This document shows positions 1-10,841 of a stretch of 64,000 nt of DNA, in pieces. The DNA comes from Trifolium pratense (lineage: Eukaryota > Streptophyta > Magnoliopsida > Fabales > Fabaceae), in assembly GCF_020283565.1 (NCBI RefSeq), contig NC_060062.1:20494127-20558126 (forward strand), in the 5' to 3' direction. Positions within the stretch are counted from its first letter, which is position 1. The number at the start of each line of letters is the position of its first letter. A program made the translations under genes and the position numbers. The notes below the pieces were generated by a model, which was given only the letters and a program-made list of their open reading frames with translations, was not told where the DNA came from and made no database searches.

Positions 1-95
1 CAATGCTTTTATATTTCTTTGATGAACAAAGAGGATCAAAATTAATTATAAAAAACCCCTAAAATAAGATGACAAAGGGTCAACGATTATATCAT

Positions 96-1560
96 TGACT
101 TGGGCTTGCAGTAGCGTTAAAACTCTTAGGGAGAGTTTGTCGCCCATTTGGATTTCACAAGCCTCGAGGAATTGATCAGTCTCTACAGTTACACGCGGAT
201 GATACTCAGCTTACACAATGATGACGTATCGTCGCACTCTCTAATCCATGCCTATTTGAGTAACATTAGATGCATTTTAGTAGGTTTTAAGCAATAAATT
301 CAAGAGAAATCTACTCGGAAGCAGGATTATTTGTTCTGCAAGAAAGCAGGAAAATATCATTTTAACTACGCTGGGGGCGTAGCCCATCACGCAGCGCGTG
401 ATGGAGGTCTCATAGAGCCAAGTTTTTCACCTTGATCACGCGCGGCGTGATGTCTATCACGCGCGGCGGGAAGCTTTGATCAAAATTGGATTGCTCTCTG
501 ACTTGATCACGCGCGGCGTAGCACTTATCACGCGCGGCGTGAAGAAAGGAAAGATAACTACGCCGGGGGCGTGGAGCTATCACGCGCGGCGTAAAGGTTG
601 CAGAGTTGCAGACCAGAGACTTCAGATTTGATCACGCGCCGCGTGAAACCGTTACACGCGCGGCGTAGTCAGGAGATTTGCAACCACGCGCGGCGTGGTT
701 GTGTTTATTATATATAGAAATCTCATTTTCTGGTGCAGGGGTTCGAAATTTCTGCTACTGTTCATCTACATTCTGATTTTCGGAGCATTCTTTCTGTTGG
801 ATCCTGGATTTCATTGGATAGCTTCGAGCACCTCAGCAGCATGGATTCTCAAGCCATGAAGTTGAAGCTAGGAGGCGAACGAAGCAACATGAGGAGCTAA
901 ACTTCTCGTGGAGGTAGGATCTAGGATAGCTTAGGATGTAGATTAATTAAGTGTAATCTGCTATATTGTATGAATTTACTCTTGTAATAGTATTCGTTTA
1001 ATGCAAATCTAAACTTAATGTCTTACGATTCTTCATTAGCGTTGTAATGGATCTAGATTTAAGTCACGTATGAGAATATTGATTTAATTTCTGAACTGAA
1101 TTGCATTAAGCACTTGAGTGTTTCCGGTCGAGAGATTGAAACATAGAGTGTAGCGAACGATCAACGCGTTTTCAAATCCTTCGTTGTAGGTAGCTTTCAT
1201 CCGAGAGATCGGAGGAGTATCGACAACGAATAGGGTGGATTTTGACAAGAGATTGCGGTTCACCATATTGTTGATCCAGTTGCGAATACTTGAGTGATTT
1301 CATATTGTATGGTAGATTGCATGTGATTAAGCTATAGACTAGGTGATTCCGATGATTCTACCTCGCTTTTCCACTTATTGAATTAGCACGTTTTTCTTAC
1401 CGTCAAATTACTCAACCAAACCCCCAATTTATGTTTTCTTATTGCATGATGTTTATATAGACACTATTATACTTGTTTAGTCGCGCAATCCCTGTGGATC
1501 GATATTCTTTTATTACTACGTGGCGAATTCGTACACTTGCGAATAGTCCATCACACAACA
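96..1560 (+). mobile_element. Probable solo LTR of a Ty3/gypsy (Tat/Athila-like) element
   Basis: About 1.45 kb without coding potential. Its right end (about 1488-1555) reads like the end of a plant Tat/Athila LTR: a CCCTGTGGATCGATA block, then GTACACTTGCGAA, then a CA-rich end. No TGGCGCC primer-binding site and no gag or pol follow, so a solo LTR is the best reading. The left edge near the TG at 96 is a guess. The 13-bp flank TCAACGATTATAT occurs at 80-92 and again at 1572-1584, which is longer than a normal 5-bp target duplication, so the true boundaries are uncertain. Confidence 0.42.
368..698. repeat. Cluster of GC-rich near-palindromes (CACGCGCGGCGTG type)
   Basis: About eleven copies of a 13-17 bp near-palindrome, mostly CACGCGCGGCGTG, lie within 330 bp. 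They sit near 368, 386, 435, 456, 505, 526, 558, 578, 630, 653 and 684. Variants include ATCACGCAGCGCGTGAT and TACGCCGGGGGCGT. The spacers are AT-rich and unrelated to one another. The cluster lies inside the putative LTR (U3 or R region) and its base composition differs sharply from the surroundings. A role as protein-binding sites or a CpG-methylation target is only a guess. Confidence 0.75.
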
Positions 1561-1584
1561 ACAAAAAAGGATCAACGATTATAT

Positions 1585-3613
1585 AATTTTTTTTTCTTAC
1601 GTAAAAAAATAATATTCTTGTAGGTTTATTTCACCCGAAATAATCTCATTTGAGATATTATCAGGCACTAGACGTGATTACCCGAGATTCGAATTTTGAT
1701 TCTTCATATTGTGAAAATCTATTTCGCTTTACATCATTTATTTATATATATATATAATAAATACAAATATAACTACATCTTTTAATTATAAACTTGGATC
1801 CACAGAGAGGATCCCAACTCCTTGGATCCTCTGCATAGCTACACACCTTCAGTTGCAAGCCTATTTGTTTTAAAACAAAGAAACTTTGAATTTAGTGCAA
1901 TGTTATCCAAACACATTAGTGCTTTAAAATTAAACATTGAGATATAGACCTTCTTATTTAGTGCCCTATTACATGAAGTGTCATCATATGATATGACCCA
2001 ACAAAGCTTCTCTGTGCAACTATGTTGTTTTTTCTGATATTAATATTAATCTTGAAGCAGCTTCATTGCATTTGACTTCTTCTACCTTCACCTGGATCAC
2101 CCTTGCAGTCAAGTAGGTTGGGTAAAATTTGTATTGACATAGATTTTGAGGCTGTGAAGGAGAGCTCCAAAAGCTCTTCTGCTGCCCAATTTTCTGAATT
2201 TTGTGTTTCATTTCTTAATTACTCAAGGAGTCAAAAGAACAAGGGTTGATATGTTAGTGCAAATCTGAAAACCAATGCCGTATTATATAGGTATACATTA
2301 TTTATTTTTGCTAATCCACAATTAATTAAGGTTTTTAATAATCATAGTAGGCCCATTAAGATACCCTAACACATTCCTTTTTTAATCCAGGGTTGGACTA
2401 GCTACCTCCAAAATAGGTTTCTTGTAGAAATTGAACTCAATTTTTTATTTATTTACGATGAAGCTAATGAGAATCGAACTTAAAACTTCATGCATATTAC
2501 TCTAAACTCTCACCTACTAGACTAGATCTAGTGGGTTTGAACTCAATTTCTTTTATAAAATATGGTCATGCTACCAACTCTCCCAACACTTAGTTCATGT
2601 ACTTAACTACTTATTATCAACTAGTTCTCTATATTTTAATAACTTACATATTAATTTGTTTCCTATCCACTTACTGTCAATTCAGTCTCAATTAATAAGA
2701 ATAAAATTTTAGAGAATCATAAACCTTTTTAAATTCAATGTATTGTAGCTAGGGACATAATATGGTATATATGTTTGATTCTTATAATCTCAATATAACT
2801 TGAACTACATTATATGTTAGTTGATGAATAATAATTCTTTCGGTGTTGGAATGGTGGTATTACATAGTCCCTCAAGATTTGATCCTTGGCATATTGGTAT
2901 ATATGTTTGATTCTTACGGAACGGAAGTATGTCTAGTTTGAAGTATTGTAACTAGCTTGTCAAATAAGCATGACCTTTCATTATTTGAAGAATAAGGCTT
3001 TTCAATCTTTTGGTCAGAGAGGACATGTTAGGTCCCATGAACTACCAAGAAGAATAAGGCGTTATTCTTTCTTACAAAAGAAAAACTAGTGTTGCTTTTT
3101 AATTTTTAAAATGTGTTTTATAAATTAGGTTTTAAAAACAATTTTATAAAGCAAAACGCCTATAACATGTTTTTGTTTTTTAGTTTTTAAACAGTTTTTC
3201 TTTTTGTAAACTTAAAAAAAGTATTTAAAAATTGTTTCAAACATGCCTTAAGTCAATTAGTTTTTTCTTTTTTAAACAAAAGAGACGGTGATGCATTTTT
3301 AAATTTATTTAAGAAAGGACAGATATCCAAGAGATTATGACAAAATACGAGAAAAATTAAAAAAAGAAGTCAAGTATGTAAACAACGTTTGTTTCATTAA
3401 AAATCTTACTAAAAAAATTTAATGGGATAAAACATAAACTAAGTTATCTAGTTAGAAATAAAATAATTTAGTAATCACAATTGGTAAAGAGTGAGCAATT
3501 TTATTAGTTTGTTTCTTACATATATTTGATTTGATTGTTCAACTCATTTTTACATAAATATATTCAATTTAAATCATTTTACATTAAATTCATTTTTAAT
3601 TTATATCAAGTTT
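1585..3613. other. Intergenic, AT-rich, no supported gene
   Basis: No gene model can be supported. A 63-codon minus-strand frame (2020-2211) starts with ATG but resembles nothing I know and lacks a visible promoter. A partial direct repeat containing GGTATATATGTTTGATTCTTA occurs near 2762 and 2897. The stretch 3100-3250 is T/A-rich with weak foldback character. The rest looks like decayed repeat sequence. Confidence 0.5.
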
Positions 3614-3739
3614 AGAAAAATCAATTTTTATTACCACAAAATCAGTCATACACTAAGTAAAAATTTTATCAGTCAATTTTTATCACTTTAGTTTACTGCG
3701 TGTATGACTTGTTTTGTGGTGATAAAAATTGATTTTTCT
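3614..3739. repeat. 126-bp hairpin with 40-bp arms
   Basis: The arm 3614-3653 is almost perfectly complementary to 3700-3739, with three or four mismatches in 40 bp. The loop is about 46 nt. The outer end is AGAAAAATCAATTTTTATTA. The shape fits a small foldback MITE; a miRNA or siRNA precursor has the same geometry. No target-site duplication is visible at the arm ends. Confidence 0.65.
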
Positions 3740-3859
3740 AAAAAATGGAGAGTACACTCGATTTTTCTAAAAATCAATTCATATCAACGATTTCTCAATA
3801 TTTTGATTTTATTGTTGCTAGTTGCTACATATGGTTCTCAACTTGTTCATCCTTCTCAA

Positions 3860-4138
3860 CAGTGACAGATTCAGAAACTAATCGAACAGGGACTGACCAT
3901 TTTTTATAAGAAATATTACATAAAATTTAATTATAATTTATATGAATAGAGATCAAATTATACCGATATAAAATTATTTTACAATAATTTATTTATCAGA
4001 ATTAATTTACACTATAAATATACATACAAATTAATAATAATTATATATAAAAAACAACTTTAAAATATAATATATACACCATTGGAGGTGGGAGGGAGGG
4101 GCCAAAGCCCACCGTTGCCACCCTTAAATCCGTCCCTG
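3860..4138. mobile_element. Non-autonomous hAT MITE (279 bp)
   Basis: The element is flanked by a perfect 8-bp duplication CTTCTCAA (3852-3859 and 4139-4146), the hAT signature. Terminal inverted repeats are CAGTGACAGATT and, on the other strand, CAGGGACGGATT. The interior is AT-rich and non-coding. Confidence 0.72.
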
Positions 4139-4146
4139 CTTCTCAA

Positions 4147-4964
4147 TATTTTGTCCTAGGATTTTATATTCTCTATTTTGCAATGAAATTATATTATTAA
4201 CTTTTGACTGATTATATCCATTCAGTTCTCTTTAGGCAGATTTGTTTCGTTTTTTATTTCACGATCATTCTCTGTTTTGTAATGAAATCAGATCAGATAA
4301 TATGATGAAGCAAACGAGATTAAGTCCACGTTTCAATGTGGCATAAGTTTCTTAGTCCTAATCGACTAGTGGCATGGCATGCGATGATAAGATAGGAGAT
4401 TCCTCCCAATCATTGCTCTTTCTTAAAGTACTTATTGTGAAAACAAACTATAGAAAATGATATCCCTTAATCTCCTTATAAAAATTCATGATACGCAATA
4501 GATCATTTTGTGACAAATTCTAATTCGGATCAAGGTTCACCGTTAATTAATATTTAAAAACGTTCAAAACTTTAGCGATGGCATTTGTCTTTTTGAAAGT
4601 ATAAACTAATGGTTCTTCTCATTTTCATGATTAGGATAGTGACTTAATTTATGTTAATTCGATTAAAAACAACAAAACATAGACACACATTTGATATCAG
4701 GTCACCATCTTAATTGTATAGACGAAAAAAACTCAAAAACTTTTACTACTTTTAAAGAATATCATTGATCATTATTAAAATTTCTGAAAATTTCTAAGTA
4801 GTGATCTATTATATACCGTTTATGAATGTCGTTCACAAATCACAATAGAACTCATTTATACTTTTGTTTGGCAATTGAGACATTGACCATAGAAAAAAAC
4901 AAACAATTGCCCGTACGATTTTGATGATATTTTACTATTTTCATTTTAAGGGTATTCTTATATA
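4147..4964. other. Intergenic, nothing recognised
   Basis: AT-rich sequence without open frames, repeats or recognisable signals, lying between an hAT MITE and a TIR element. Confidence 0.5.
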
Positions 4965-4972
4965 TAATGTTA

Positions 4973-6042
4973 GGGTAAACAACCACTTTTGTCCCTGAAA
5001 GTGTCACTTGCTGTCATAACAATCCGTAAATCAGCAAAAACATATTTTAAGTCCCTGATTCAACGCTTCGTTAGCCAAAACCGTTCCTGGCGTTATCTTT
5101 GGAACAACTTCCGTTAGTTTTTGCTGATGTGGCCCAACATTGACACATCAGACTAATATTTGGCAATTTTTTATAGAAACTTCACAACCACCATATGACA
5201 AGGATCAAATTGAGAGTGAAAAAACTTTTTCTTAAATAAAAATAAAGACGATAAAATAGTAAAAAATCTAAAAACTCAACTCTAGCTAACCACATTTTCT
5301 TGCCCATATAATTACCCATAATTCATCTGTTACCAAGAAGAATTACGCTAATGACTTCTTCAAACGCAACACCACTAATGGCTTCAAATTATTCACTTTA
5401 AATTCAAACAAGAAACACAATGGCTTCTTCAAATGCAACAACAACAACGTACAACCAAGAAAGGTGCAAGAGGAAAATGAAAAAGCAAAGTCTATTTCCA
5501 GATCAATGTAAATAATTTGTTGCTTAAGAAACTTGGTGGAGAAGGAAGGTGAGATTGGATCTGTTAGTTAAGAACTTTAGGTTTTTGTTATGTAGGAGTT
5601 AATATTGGATGTTAAAATTCTTTGCTTATTCTTGTTCATGCCTGTTTCTTCACCAAAAACTGTGATGGTTTTTGTTCCGTTTAAGTTGGGAAGATTTTTG
5701 TTTTAGTGGATTGGTGTTGGTTGCATTTTTCTCAGATTTGGATGAAGGTTTGAAGCTCATATGAGTTTGGTATGAATTTGTTTTAATTGAGCTTCACTTT
5801 CATTTTAATCCTTGCCTAAGTGGACTTGGTTTTTGAATCAAAACTGCCAAGTCATGGTCCAATTAGTCAACTATTGATATAGGTCATAAGAAACAAACGG
5901 TTTTGTGATTTGAGATAACGTCAGCGACGATTTTGGCTAACGGAGCGGTTGAATCAAGGACTTTTAAATGATTTTTTGTTGATTCAGGGATTGTTATGAC
6001 AGCGAGTAATATTTTCAGGGACGAAAGTGGTTGTTTACTCTG
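4973..6042. mobile_element. 1.07 kb non-autonomous TIR transposon (Mutator-like, long TIRs)
   Basis: Imperfect terminal inverted repeats of roughly 130 bp start GGGTAAACAACCACTTT at the left; the right end is the complement, starting CAGAGTAAACAACCACTTT. Both arms carry the same block about 'tcaggga...' and 'aacgcttcgttagcc'. A perfect 8-bp duplication TAATGTTA flanks the element (4965-4972, 6043-6050). Long TIRs suggest Mutator; an 8-bp duplication is more typical of hAT or a shortened MULE site. The core (about 5280-5800) is not symmetrical and contains ATGGCTTCTTCAAA-type text, possibly captured host sequence. No transposase is present. Confidence 0.78.
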
Positions 6043-6050
6043 TAATGTTA

Positions 6051-6489
6051 AGTTGGCTATGAAGATCAAATTTTTGGATGAAATCTAAAGAGATAAAAAA
6101 TATCTCACTATTGGGGAGTGGCAAAAAAATGTGAAGTGGGCCTAGATAGAATACAAGTTGTGGAAGAAAAGAAGAGCCACATTCAGTTTCCCTATAACCT
6201 GCACTCTGAATTTTAGTACATCAAACACATTACACATACAAGGATTGAAAATTTGAAAATATATAAAGTCCTATATGATCATAGATTCATATGATATAGC
6301 TACATGATTCAGAAGACCTCCATAATATAATATTATATAATTTGCAGGTCATTGAGCTGCTTCCTACTACACACATTATATTACATTATGTTATGTTATG
6401 TATATAGAAGCACACATTATTCAATATAACAGAACCATATATATGCAAATTATAGTGATAAGTGAAGTTTGTGTGAATTAGCAAAGTGA
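6051..6489. other. Intergenic, probable 3' side of the small 6.5 kb gene
   Basis: AT-rich and non-coding. It lies downstream of the minus-strand small gene and probably carries its 3' UTR. No other feature is visible. Confidence 0.45.
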
Positions 6490-6720
6490 TTAATTTAGAA
6501 TTGGTCTACCACGAACAAGTATCCCACCAAATCGAGTAGCTGCCTCTTTGCTATTCATTACAGGCTCTTCCATTTCATCATTAGGAACTTGAACTACCCA
6601 ACGTCCTTGTCTTGCAGGAAATGCCCTGTTGTTCTTGGTCCTTCTTGGTGCTCCATAGAACTTATCTATCAGATCAAAACCTTCCATACCTATCTCTCTT
6701 AGGTTTTTTTGAGGTGCCAT
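6490..6720 (-). CDS. Small unrecognised plant protein (76 aa)
   Basis: Intronless frame starting MAPQKNLREIGMEG and ending GGILVRGRPILN. The start at 6720 is chosen because the only upstream in-frame initiator is a TTG beyond a TATA-like box at 6803-6810, which would place transcription start near 6775. The context CAAATTAATGGCACC is reasonable for initiation. The protein is basic and soluble, with no signal peptide or membrane segment, and contains a Lys/Arg-rich stretch (APRRTKNN) and a Gly/Arg-rich tail. I do not recognise a family. TATA box, ATG and continuous codons argue for a real gene, but the evidence is modest. Confidence 0.42.
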   Translation of the reverse strand: MAPQKNLREIGMEGFDLIDKFYGAPRRTKNNRAFPARQGRWVVQVPNDEMEEPVMNSKEAATRFGGILVRGRPILN

Positions 6721-6802
6721 TAATTTGTTTGAGTGTGGTTGAGTTATGCTTTGTGTGTGTGTGTGTTTTGTAGTTGCTTCATTAGAATCCTCTGCCTCCC
6801 CC

Positions 6803-6810
6803 TTATATAG
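6803..6810 (-). promoter_or_regulatory. TATA box of the small 6.5 kb gene
   Basis: CTATATAAGG read on the minus strand, about 85 bp upstream of the chosen ATG. That spacing fits a short 5' UTR and decides the start codon. Confidence 0.45.
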
Positions 6811-6899
6811 AAAGCTAAAATGGTTCCTTAACTTCACTAGCAATGCAGCACACCTATGTCCAACGGTTCATATGCAGTCAACAAAAAGTCACAATCCCC

Positions 6900-7030
6900 G
6901 CTCAACATGGTAGGGAGAACTATAGTTCGATACCTCACAACTGCGATCAGGAGGAGGCTGGAATCACTTGATATCAGAACTGACCCCCGAACCAGATTAA
7001 ATTGGTGGCAAAAACAAAAAAACAAAATGA
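6900..7030 (+). mobile_element. 5'-truncated tRNA-derived SINE
   Basis: This copy aligns with the full SINE at 21025-21185. Shared blocks are GGTAGGGAG, an internal B-box-like AGTTCGATACC, CACAACTGCGATC, GAACTGACC, CCGAACCAGATT and an A-rich tail. The A-box part is missing. Near-duplicated flanks TCACAATCCC and TGACAATCCC are consistent with a target duplication. A frame reading through this region is not a gene. Confidence 0.55.
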
Positions 7031-7176
7031 CAATCCCGTACTCGGTACATTTTTTTATTGTTGGATTAAAATTAGATGATTCAAATTTCACTAGAGTTTC
7101 AAAATATAAAATATTGAACTTGAAATTTAGACAGTTCGATTTTAATCCAACCACTAAAGATATGTTGAACGAGTGA

Positions 7177-7951
7177 ATGCAGTATTTTTTTTCGATAGAA
7201 AGGAACCCTGAGCTATGTACAATTAAGTGGAACCAATAATATATAAAAAAAATATTTTAAAATAATAATATTAATAGTAATTGTTTGAAAATTTTTATAA
7301 TAATTTTGAAAATTTAAAATAGACAAATGTGTCACTCAGCATGAAACAGAGACATAATCAACAAAAATAAAATAAAATTAGATAATCAATAATTTATTAT
7401 TGGTTGATTGGAATATATCCATATTCATCCATATTGGTCTAATTTAGTTATGTTTCGGGCTTTCTTTTATTGCAAAAAACAAGATATTAATTCTTTGTGT
7501 TATTTTTGTATAGAATATGAAAGATTTTTTCTGTATTTACTGGGCTTGATTTGGGCCACGATAAGGTTGCCAGTGCGATTTGGGTTAGAGATTCTCTTCA
7601 ACTCAAATTATCTGGTTGATTGTTCAGGAAAATAAAGATTAGAAAAAGGAGTTATTATGTTTCAACTTTAAGACAAAAAAAGAAAAGAAAAAGATCATGG
7701 AGATACGCTGAATATGATTCTATATTGAAAAAAATTATATATATAAAGAATAGAATATTTGTTCGACCAATGTTAAAGAATGTTAAAACATTATGTTCTT
7801 TTTTTTTTTTCTTACTAGTGTTAAAACTGTAGATTTCAATTTGCAGAGTATCTTTGTGGGTCTGTCTCTTTTGAACGTCTAAAGGTGGGAAAGTTTTTCC
7901 GCAGGAATAAAAAGAAAGTTCTCTCCCAAGAGAGATATGAAATGGGGTTGA
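7177..7951. other. Intergenic, AT-rich, with a 46-bp-spaced 21-bp repeat
   Basis: No gene is supported; the frames here are low-complexity, Lys/Phe-rich reading of AT-rich DNA. The 21-mer starting AATAAAAAGAAAGTTCTCTC at 7906-7926 recurs at 8562-8582, directly after the hAT element. The likely history is an old tandem repeat into whose second copy the element jumped. Confidence 0.5.
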
Positions 7952-7959
7952 ATAAAAAG

Positions 7960-8562
7960 TAGGGATAGCAATTTGACCTATATAGAGTGGGCACTCGCAA
8001 AAAATACTCATAATGGATAGGATAAAAATTCGTATTTTGATTACGGGCATGAGTATGGATAATTACCCGCAAAATGAACGGGTATGGGTGCGGGTACGGG
8101 TACCTTAATACTCACCCCACCACATACACACATAATATATATTTATTTTTTATATATTATTATATAATTACATATGTATATCAATTTAAAAAAATACAAC
8201 ACTATTAAACTATTACACATTTTTAATATAACATAATACAAACACAGTGTGAATATGTCAACAAAGAAATGAACTTTGACAAGAGACAGAGGTTAGTAAA
8301 ATTTTTGTTTATAATTTTGATGAGTCAACATTAAAATCTTTTAAAAATATTAATTATATTAAAATGATATGATATTTTATAATTGATCGATTTATTTTTA
8401 GTAAAATTGCGGGTAACGGGTACGGGTATGAGTACCTAGGTACCGATAGGGTATGAGGACCGGTACAAAGGTTGTGGGATGAGTACGGGTAGTTTTTCAA
8501 ACTATGGGTATGGGGTTGAATACTATAGTACCGTACTCATACCCTACGCATTGCCATCCATA
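7960..8562. mobile_element. Non-autonomous hAT element (603 bp) with GGGTACGGGTA blocks
   Basis: Ends TAGGGATAGCAA and, on the other strand, TATGGATGGCAA. A perfect 8-bp duplication ATAAAAAG lies at 7952-7959 and 8563-8570. Subterminal arms are full of ACGGGTAC/GGGTATGGGT motifs in inverted orientation, a style shared with the element at 19368-19937. The middle is AT-rich and non-coding. Confidence 0.78.
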
Positions 8563-8811
8563 ATAAAAAGAAAGTTCTCTCCTAGCTTCGCAAAGAACTT
8601 GTCCCCAAAGCTTTTTAATTATTCCATAATTACTCTTAACTTCCTCTTTTTTTCTTTTATCATGGGTTTTGATGTAGACTTTTCATAATACTAACAAATT
8701 ACATATATTTTTTTAGCAGAAAAAATCTTTTATTAACAAACTGACCATAACATAAAACATATCTTTTTTTACATAAGTTAGGCACAGTTTCGCGTTTGCC
8801 TTGCCCGCTAG

Positions 8812-8893
8812 TAAATATATATAATATTAGTAATTTCCTATTTTTTTGGGAGGGTCGTGGCCCACCTCAACCCTCCGCTAGTTCCGCCATTAT
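8812..8893 (-). mobile_element. Fragment of the CAGTGGCGGAAC hAT family
   Basis: The text ATAGGAAATTACTAATAT... followed by a gggagggtcgtggcccacctcaaccctc core and AGTTCCGCCA corresponds, in reverse orientation, to the first 90 bp of the intact element at 16172. Only this end survives and no target duplication is evident. Confidence 0.5.
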
Positions 8894-9812
8894 CAATCGC
8901 TAATTTTATCGAACACTACAAATTCAATAAGCTTGTTATGCTATAGCCTATAGCTTGCTTTAACCTCATTTACTATAAATAATTTATAATATACTGTATC
9001 TATTCTTTTTTACCAAACCAGACTCTAAGTTACAGTACCTTCGAAGTTTTAACCGTTCCAAATCCGTATTTTCTTGACTTCATTGCTAGTTTGCTACACA
9101 GATAAGGTTCTCAAGTAACTCATTCAATATCTAATAGTCGCATCTATTAAACATCCATTTGTTATTGATTTCGTCACACTTCAATTTCGATTAACACTCC
9201 AATAACCAACTTACATGGTTTTTTTCTTTTTTTAAGCACCAACTTGCATGGTTGAAACATCAAACTTTTAGTCTTCTTTTTTATTTATTAGCTTGAGAAT
9301 CAAACATAGATAATCATATACATATTATTTTATAATCACTCATTCTTAAGTTTGGTTTATAAAAGAAAAGGATTCGAATATAGTATAATAGTTTGATGGC
9401 ATCAACTATATCATCTAGTACACATGTTTGTGGCTTTTGTGCTAGAGATAATTTGAGTAGGAGTGTTAAAACTCATACTGATCTAAATTAATAAAATTGT
9501 AAATTGAATAAAAATATGGAAAATTGCACGAAATTAAATATTTTTAGATGTTTGTTGCAAAAATTATTAGATCGAAACAAATTTTGGATGAATTTTTCAA
9601 AGGTAAATTTATAGGAATCCAACTTATATTATTGGGCATTGGTTAACAGTACCTCTAGACAAAAATCACTTAAATTTTAAATTTCTTAATTTTTAATATA
9701 TTGTATTGACATTCAATTTACAATATATTAAACCGAACTATTTTTAGATCGGGTGAATTTTTATCTCAAAATCGATCCAAATCGAATAGCCAATACATCC
9801 TAATTTTTTTTT
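8894..9812. other. Intergenic, nothing recognised
   Basis: AT-rich, without credible open frames, RNA genes or paired repeats. Confidence 0.45.
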
Positions 9813-10355
9813 GCCAAGTAACCTAGTGGATAATTCGGATGACCATGGTTTGAACTCTGACCCCTTGCATATATAATGCAATGTCCTGCCAAGGGACGGA
9901 CCCAAGGGGGGCAAGCAGGGGCTTCAACCCCCCCCCCTCCCCCATGCATATATGTTTAATATATATAACTTTTAATGTATTTGAGTTGCGAATGACACCT
10001 CTTAATTTACCCACTCTTGTTTTAAGTGCTTCTAAATAAATTATTTTGATTTTATCTTATAATTTTGAGTTAAATATATTTTTTGTCTTTATAAAATTAA
10101 GATTTTTTAAGTTTTGTATCAATTTTTTGTATAAATATTTGAAAATAGGGACTATTCTTACCAAACTACAAGATTTTAGAGGATATTTTCAGTTAAAATT
10201 TAATAGGATTAAACATAAAAACTCATTATTTTATAAGGACAAAAAATATATTTAACTCTATTATTTATTATTAAAAAAAGAAATTCAGCCCCCCATGTGA
10301 TTGATTTTTGGATCCGTCCCTGCTGCCAACTGAGCTAAGCTCACGGATAGGATAG
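9813..10355 (+). mobile_element. tRNA-like SINE/short repeat interrupted by an hAT insertion
   Basis: The left part (about 9813-9892) reads GCCAAGTAACCTAGTGGATA and then GGTTTGAACTC, an A-box/B-box-like pair. The right part (10323-10355) continues with CTGCCAACTGAGCTAAGCTC. The two halves join at CTGCCAA, duplicated at 9886-9892 and 10323-10329 around the inserted element. Confidence 0.45.
9893..10322. mobile_element. Non-autonomous hAT-like element (430 bp)
   Basis: The left end is GGGACGGACCC; the right end read on the other strand is CAGGGACGGATCC. The flanks repeat CTGCCAA (7 bp). The first two bases, CA, appear lost on the left. A poly-C run (9929-9945) and a poly-A-rich interior are present, with no transposase. 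It is inserted in a tRNA-like repeat. Confidence 0.58.
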
Positions 10356-10665
10356 ACACCTCTTAATTTTGGTTATGTTAAAAAAGGAATCAATAAGATA
10401 ACTATATTTCATGCTTCTAACATTTACCCAAAATGGCAATCTTCATTTTTCCCATTGTTATATTAACCCGTTATTAAGTCCATGATTCAAGGAGCTCCTC
10501 TAAATTGTAAACCAATAAGCCACGGTTTGCTAAACATTAAATGGATCAAAATTAGTCAACAACAACATTGTGGTAAACATTGCAACCCAAATTTAGTAAT
10601 TGGGATAGGAATTACCCACCATTGATTTAACAACAAAAATAGTAATATTCAAAGAACTCTTGTCA
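10356..10665. other. Upstream region of the pectin methylesterase gene
   Basis: About 300 bp of AT-rich sequence before the TATA box, presumably distal promoter. I do not see a specific element I can name with confidence. Confidence 0.4.
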
Positions 10666-10674
10666 TATAAATAG
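10666..10674 (+). promoter_or_regulatory. TATA box of the pectin methylesterase gene
   Basis: TATAAATAG lies 176 bp upstream of the ATG. It predicts transcription start near 10700 and a 5' UTR of about 140 nt ending in an A-rich leader. Confidence 0.52.
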
Positions 10675-10841
10675 CATAACACATTTCAACATTTTTCAAA
10701 TCAAAATCATTAGTGTGCCCCGGGCATTGTAATAAACACTGCCCAGAGGGCTAATATTTTGATCAATCTTCTGAATAAAACACAAAAAAAAAAAATCGAA
10801 AAAAAAACCCACAAATTATTGTAATTTCTTAAATCATAGGG

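Noticed and set aside
2020..2211. 63-codon minus-strand ORF as a gene
   Set aside because: No family resemblance, no promoter signal, surrounded by AT-rich repeat debris.
6837..7176. Overlapping ORFs on both strands of about 105 codons
   Set aside because: They read through a truncated SINE and its flank.
7408..8072. Several ORFs of 70-131 codons
   Set aside because: Low-complexity Lys/Phe/Ile-rich readings of AT-rich DNA, partly inside an hAT element.
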